From positions 1 to 9,365 of the forward strand of contig JAEPMM010000098.1 in assembly GCA_017643965.1 (NCBI GenBank): a DNA stretch of 9,365 nucleotides. Reading direction: 5' to 3'. The position numbers were made by a program, and so were the translations under genes. Shown here piece by piece: positions 6,895 to 9,365 of the stretch. How positions within the stretch are numbered: the first letter of the stretch is position 1; the number at the start of each line of letters is the position of its first letter. The notes beneath the pieces were generated by a model. The model did no database searches and was not told the DNA's origin. It saw nothing but the letters and a program-made list of their open reading frames with translations. Source of the stretch: Marinobacter sp. GTDB taxonomy: Bacteria; Pseudomonadota; Gammaproteobacteria; Pseudomonadales; Oleiphilaceae.

Positions 6895-6922
6895 TATACG
6901 ATGAATCCACCGGCCGGGGTAA
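6893..6922 (-). promoter_or_regulatory. candidate sigma-70 promoter of the VC0807-family gene
   Basis: Read on the minus strand, TATACT (6898 down to 6893) matches the -10 consensus at 5 of 6 positions. TTACCC (6922-6917) sits 18 bp upstream as a weak -35. The expected start is near 6886, about 50 nt before the ATG. It lies downstream of the gabT terminator, which suits an independent unit. Confidence 0.45.
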
Positions 6923-6960
6923 GCCGGCTCCGAAGCCTCCGGAAAAAGGTTGCAGCCATA

Positions 6961-6990
6961 AAAAAACCGGACCCCCAGGGCCCGGTTTTA
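6961..6990 (-). terminator. intrinsic terminator of gabT
   Basis: On the minus strand AAAACCGG pairs with CCGGTTTT (8 bp); after one A/C mismatch three further G-C pairs close a 3-nt loop. The stem runs into six T residues (plus-strand A run 6961-6966). It lies 28 nt after the gabT stop codon. Confidence 0.88.
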
Positions 6991-7017
6991 GATCAGCCGG
7001 AACGGTCAGGGTGTGTG

Positions 7018-8295
7018 TTACGCCCCGACCTCCTTCAGACTTTCTTCCACAATCGCCAGCCCTTCTTCCAGCACATCGTCTTCGATGGTGACCGGCATCA
7101 GGAAGCGCAGGGTATTGCCGTACATACCGCAGCTCAGCAGAATCAGCCCTTTCTCCTTGGCTTTCTTGGTTACTGCCGCCGCCATTTCCGGCATTGGCTT
7201 GCGGTTGGATTTGCTCTCCACCAGCTCGAATGCGGCCATCGGCCCCATGTTACGGGCGTTGTCCACATGCTCGAACTGCTCCTGCCACTGGCCGAACCGT
7301 TGCTTCAGCTTCTCACCCAGGGCCTGGGCCTTGCCGAGAATGTCCTCCTCCTTGAACACATCGAAGACCGCCAGTGCCGCTGCACAGGCCGTCGGGCTTC
7401 CGGTGTAGGTGCCGCCCAGCGAGTTCGGGCCGGAAGCATCCATGTGCTTGTCGGTACCCACGATGGCCGAGATCGGCATGCCGTCCGCCATGCTCTTGGC
7501 CATGGTCATCAGATCCGGCTCAATGCCGCTGTGCTCGATGGCAAACATCTTGCCGGTCCGGCCGAAGCCGCTCTGCACTTCGTCCACCACCATCAGGATG
7601 TTGTTGTCATCGCAGATCTTGCGGATCGCTTTCAGGAAGCTGGTTGGCGCGGCATAGAAACCGCCCTCGCCCAGCACCGGCTCGATCACGATGGCGGCGG
7701 TGTTGTGGGCCGGCGAATCCGCTTTCATGGTCATCTTCAGGCCGCGCAGCGCTTCGTCCTCGGACACGCCGTGGTAAGGCACCGGATACGGCGCGCGGTA
7801 AACACTCCCCGGCATGGGCCCGAAATCGGTCTGGTAAGGCGCCGCCTTGCCGTTCATCGCCATGGTATAGAAAGTGCGGCCGTGGTAACCGCCGTCAAAA
7901 CAGATCACGTTGGTTTTGCCGGTGGCGGCACGCGCGATCTTCATGGCGTTTTCCAGCGCTTCGGCACCGGAGTTGGCCAGCATGACCTTGGCGTGACCCT
8001 TGACCGGTACCACTTCACTGAGTTTCTGTGCCAGCTTGACGTAGCCCTCGTAGGGCATCACCGTCTGACAGGTGTGCATGAGTTTGTCGAGCTGGGCCTT
8101 GACCGCTTCCACCACTTTCGGGTGGCGATGGCCAATGTTAAGGACACCGATGCCGCCGGCGAAATCGATCATGCGTTTGCCGTCTGCATCCCACAGTTCC
8201 GCATTCGTTGCGTGGTCGGCAAACTGTTCATTGGGACTTGCCGCGCCCGCTGCAACGTAGCGTTCTTTGAGTGCCTGCAATTCTTTATTGCTCAC
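7018..8295 (-). CDS. gabT: 4-aminobutyrate aminotransferase (GabT/DavT type, class III PLP)
   Basis: This PLP enzyme is predicted to transfer the amino group of GABA to 2-oxoglutarate, giving succinate semialdehyde and glutamate. The close family member DavT acts on 5-aminovalerate in lysine breakdown, and sequence alone does not separate them here. The 425-aa length matches E. coli GabT (426). Visible residues: NSGAEA (108-113, phosphate grip), FDGGYHGRT (133-141, Tyr 138 stacks on PLP), IEPVLGEGG (204-212), VVDEVQSGFGRTG (236-248, Asp 238 to the pyridine nitrogen), MAKS with the Schiff-base Lys 267, and GGTYTGSP (294-301). The start is GTG at 8295 with AGGGAG 9 nt upstream. A nearby ATG (8303) is out of frame and ends after three codons at a TGA overlapping the GTG. 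The partner dehydrogenase gene gabD is not in the window. It has its own terminator; an ABC exporter gene lies 89 bp upstream. Confidence 0.92.
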   Translation of the reverse strand: MSNKELQALKERYVAAGAASPNEQFADHATNAELWDADGKRMIDFAGGIGVLNIGHRHPKVVEAVKAQLDKLMHTCQTVMPYEGYVKLAQKLSEVVPVKGHAKVMLANSGAEALENAMKIARAATGKTNVICFDGGYHGRTFYTMAMNGKAAPYQTDFGPMPGSVYRAPYPVPYHGVSEDEALRGLKMTMKADSPAHNTAAIVIEPVLGEGGFYAAPTSFLKAIRKICDDNNILMVVDEVQSGFGRTGKMFAIEHSGIEPDLMTMAKSMADGMPISAIVGTDKHMDASGPNSLGGTYTGSPTACAAALAVFDVFKEEDILGKAQALGEKLKQRFGQWQEQFEHVDNARNMGPMAAFELVESKSNRKPMPEMAAAVTKKAKEKGLILLSCGMYGNTLRFLMPVTIEDDVLEEGLAIVEESLKEVGA

Positions 8296-8304
8296 TTTGC
8301 CATT

Positions 8305-8310
8305 CTCCCT
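8305..8310 (-). promoter_or_regulatory. ribosome binding site supporting the GTG start of gabT
   Basis: AGGGAG on the minus strand is 9 nt from the GTG at 8295. It is only one base from an out-of-frame ATG at 8303, too close for that codon to be served. This supports GTG and the N-terminus MSNKELQALK, which aligns with the usual GabT start. Confidence 0.6.
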
Positions 8311-8338
8311 GGTTTCAGGTTCGAAAGTTTCATCTACC

Positions 8339-8367
8339 AGTGTAAGTAGTACGGTGACAGGAAACAA
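8339..8367 (-). promoter_or_regulatory. candidate gabT promoter
   Basis: On the minus strand TTGTTT (8367-8362) and TACACT (8344-8339) are exactly 17 bp apart, matching consensus at 3/6 and 4/6. The expected start near 8332 gives a leader of about 37 nt before the GTG. No clear terminator for the upstream ABC transporter gene lies in the 89-bp gap, so co-transcription is an alternative. Confidence 0.33.
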
Positions 8368-8384
8368 ACCGACTATGGTCGCCG

Positions 8385-9365
8385 TCAGGCGGCATGATCG
8401 CGAAACTGCAGCCTGGCCAGTCGCTGATAGAGGTCGTTGTTACGCATCAGTTCGTCATGGGTGCCGACGGCCAGCAGGCGGCCCTGGTCCAGAACCGCAA
8501 TGCGATCCGCGTCTCTGACGGTGGCCAGGCGATGGGCGATCACCAGCGTGGTGCGTCCCGCGGTCAGCGCCGGCATGGCCTGCTGGATAAGGTTCTCGCT
8601 CTCTGCGTCGAGGGCGCTGGTGGCTTCGTCCAGCAACAGCACCGGGGCATCCGCCAGTAGCGCCCGGGCTATGGCCAGGCGCTGCTTCTGGCCGCCGGAC
8701 AGACCCAGCCCGGCATCACCAAGGCGGGTGTCGTAGCCTTCGGGCAGGCTCTGGATAAATTCATCGGCATGGGCAATTCGTGCCGCTTGCTCCACATCCG
8801 CCTGGCTGGCTTCCGGGCGGGCGTAGCGAATATTGTCCGCCACCGTGCCATGGAACAGGGCAGGATTCTGCGGCACCAGCGCAAAACACCGGCGCAGGGA
8901 TTCCAGTGACAGCCCGGCGCTGTCCAGACCATCAATCAGGATGCGCCCCTCACCGGGCTGGTAGAAATGCAGTAGCAGGTCGAACAGGGTGGATTTACCC
9001 GCGCCGGACGGGCCGACAAGGGCAAGGGTTTCCCCCGCTTGCACGGTCAGTGAAAGGTCGCTCAGGGCGGGCTGCTGTGTGCGCCCGGGATAACTGAACC
9101 CCAGGTGTTCCAGCCGGATCTCGCCCCGCACCGGGTGTGGCAGTAGGGTGTTGCCGCTGTCGCGGGCAAATGCCGGTTCAGTCTGCAACAGCTCGAACAG
9201 CCGGGCCGCCGAGCCGGCCGCTCGCTGCAGTTCGCCGATCACCTCACTGATGGCACCGGCCGCGACCCCGACCAGCAGGCTGTAGAACACGAACGCCGCC
9301 AGTTCCCCGGGGCTGATACGGCCATGGATGACATCCAGCCCGCCGATCCAGATCACGATACCGAC
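8385..9365 (-). CDS. ABCB/MsbA-type ABC exporter (fused permease-ATPase), N-terminal part missing
   Basis: This is the C-terminal 326 residues of a half-transporter in which a six-helix membrane domain is fused to an ATPase; such proteins dimerise in the inner membrane and export lipids or hydrophobic compounds. The first 55 or so visible residues are the end of the membrane domain (a hydrophobic helix around FVFYSLLVGVAAGAISEVIG). The nucleotide-binding domain shows Walker A GPSGAGKST (118-126), Q-loop VPQNP (Gln 166), signature LSGGQ (222-226), Walker B VLLLDE (Asp 246, Glu 247), D-loop SALD and H-loop His 278, so the ATPase looks fully competent. The frame is open to the window edge; the GTG at 9356 is internal, because the sequence continues in frame as membrane domain. 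The substrate cannot be told from this part. True MsbA is possible, but the neighbouring lpxK-type context is not seen. Confidence 0.9.
   Translation of the reverse strand, partial: VGIVIWIGGLDVIHGRISPGELAAFVFYSLLVGVAAGAISEVIGELQRAAGSAARLFELLQTEPAFARDSGNTLLPHPVRGEIRLEHLGFSYPGRTQQPALSDLSLTVQAGETLALVGPSGAGKSTLFDLLLHFYQPGEGRILIDGLDSAGLSLESLRRCFALVPQNPALFHGTVADNIRYARPEASQADVEQAARIAHADEFIQSLPEGYDTRLGDAGLGLSGGQKQRLAIARALLADAPVLLLDEATSALDAESENLIQQAMPALTAGRTTLVIAHRLATVRDADRIAVLDQGRLLAVGTHDELMRNNDLYQRLARLQFRDHAA

Noticed and set aside
6834..6959. 42-residue N-terminal extension of the VC0807-family protein
   Set aside because: It runs through the best -10 hexamer and to the edge of the gabT terminator; the family-like sequence begins only after Met at 6833.
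6901..8349. 482-codon plus-strand open frame opposite gabT
   Set aside because: It covers the antisense of the whole GabT frame and its terminator; the His/Arg-rich translation has no recognisable features.
8370..8384. Possible terminator after the ABC transporter gene
   Set aside because: Only a 4-bp CGAC/GTCG stem followed by GTTTGTTT is present, too weak to call.
1..9365. Defence, phage or other novel multi-gene system
   Set aside because: Every long gene belongs to a housekeeping or well-known family and there are no transposase, integrase, CRISPR or toxin-antitoxin features.

Overview
The window looks like the origin-proximal replication region of a GC-rich gammaproteobacterium, probably near Marinobacter or another Pseudomonas-related marine lineage. 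The reasons are the dnaN-recF-gyrB order, an E. coli-length GyrB (804 aa), and Pseudomonas-type parS palindromes inside recF. The genus is an inference; the gene families are clear.

Left part (1-5996, all + strand): the 3' three quarters of dnaN (sliding clamp), an ABC1/UbiB-family kinase-like gene, recF, and complete gyrB. dnaN and recF are usually adjacent. Here a 425-aa ABC1 gene lies between them and is followed by a long imperfect hairpin and a strong intrinsic terminator, so recF-gyrB is probably transcribed separately from dnaN. Two ParB-binding (parS) palindromes are embedded in the recF reading frame, both read as Phe-His-Val-Glu. recF thus appears to double as part of the chromosome-segregation centromere.

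Middle (5997-7017): gyrB converges on a minus-strand gene for a multi-pass membrane protein of the VC0807 family (no known function). The two share a 12-bp-stem bidirectional terminator. A good -10 hexamer lies upstream of the membrane-protein gene.

Right part (7018-9365, all - strand): a class-III PLP aminotransferase of the GabT/DavT type with its own terminator and a GTG start, and the C-terminal part of an ABCB/MsbA-type half-transporter that runs off the window edge.

No mobile element, CRISPR array, tRNA or rRNA is visible, and I see no convincing undescribed multi-gene system. The most interesting points are the parS sites in recF, the ABC1 gene inserted in the dnaN-recF interval with its insulating terminator, and a local cluster of rare AT-rich codons within recF.
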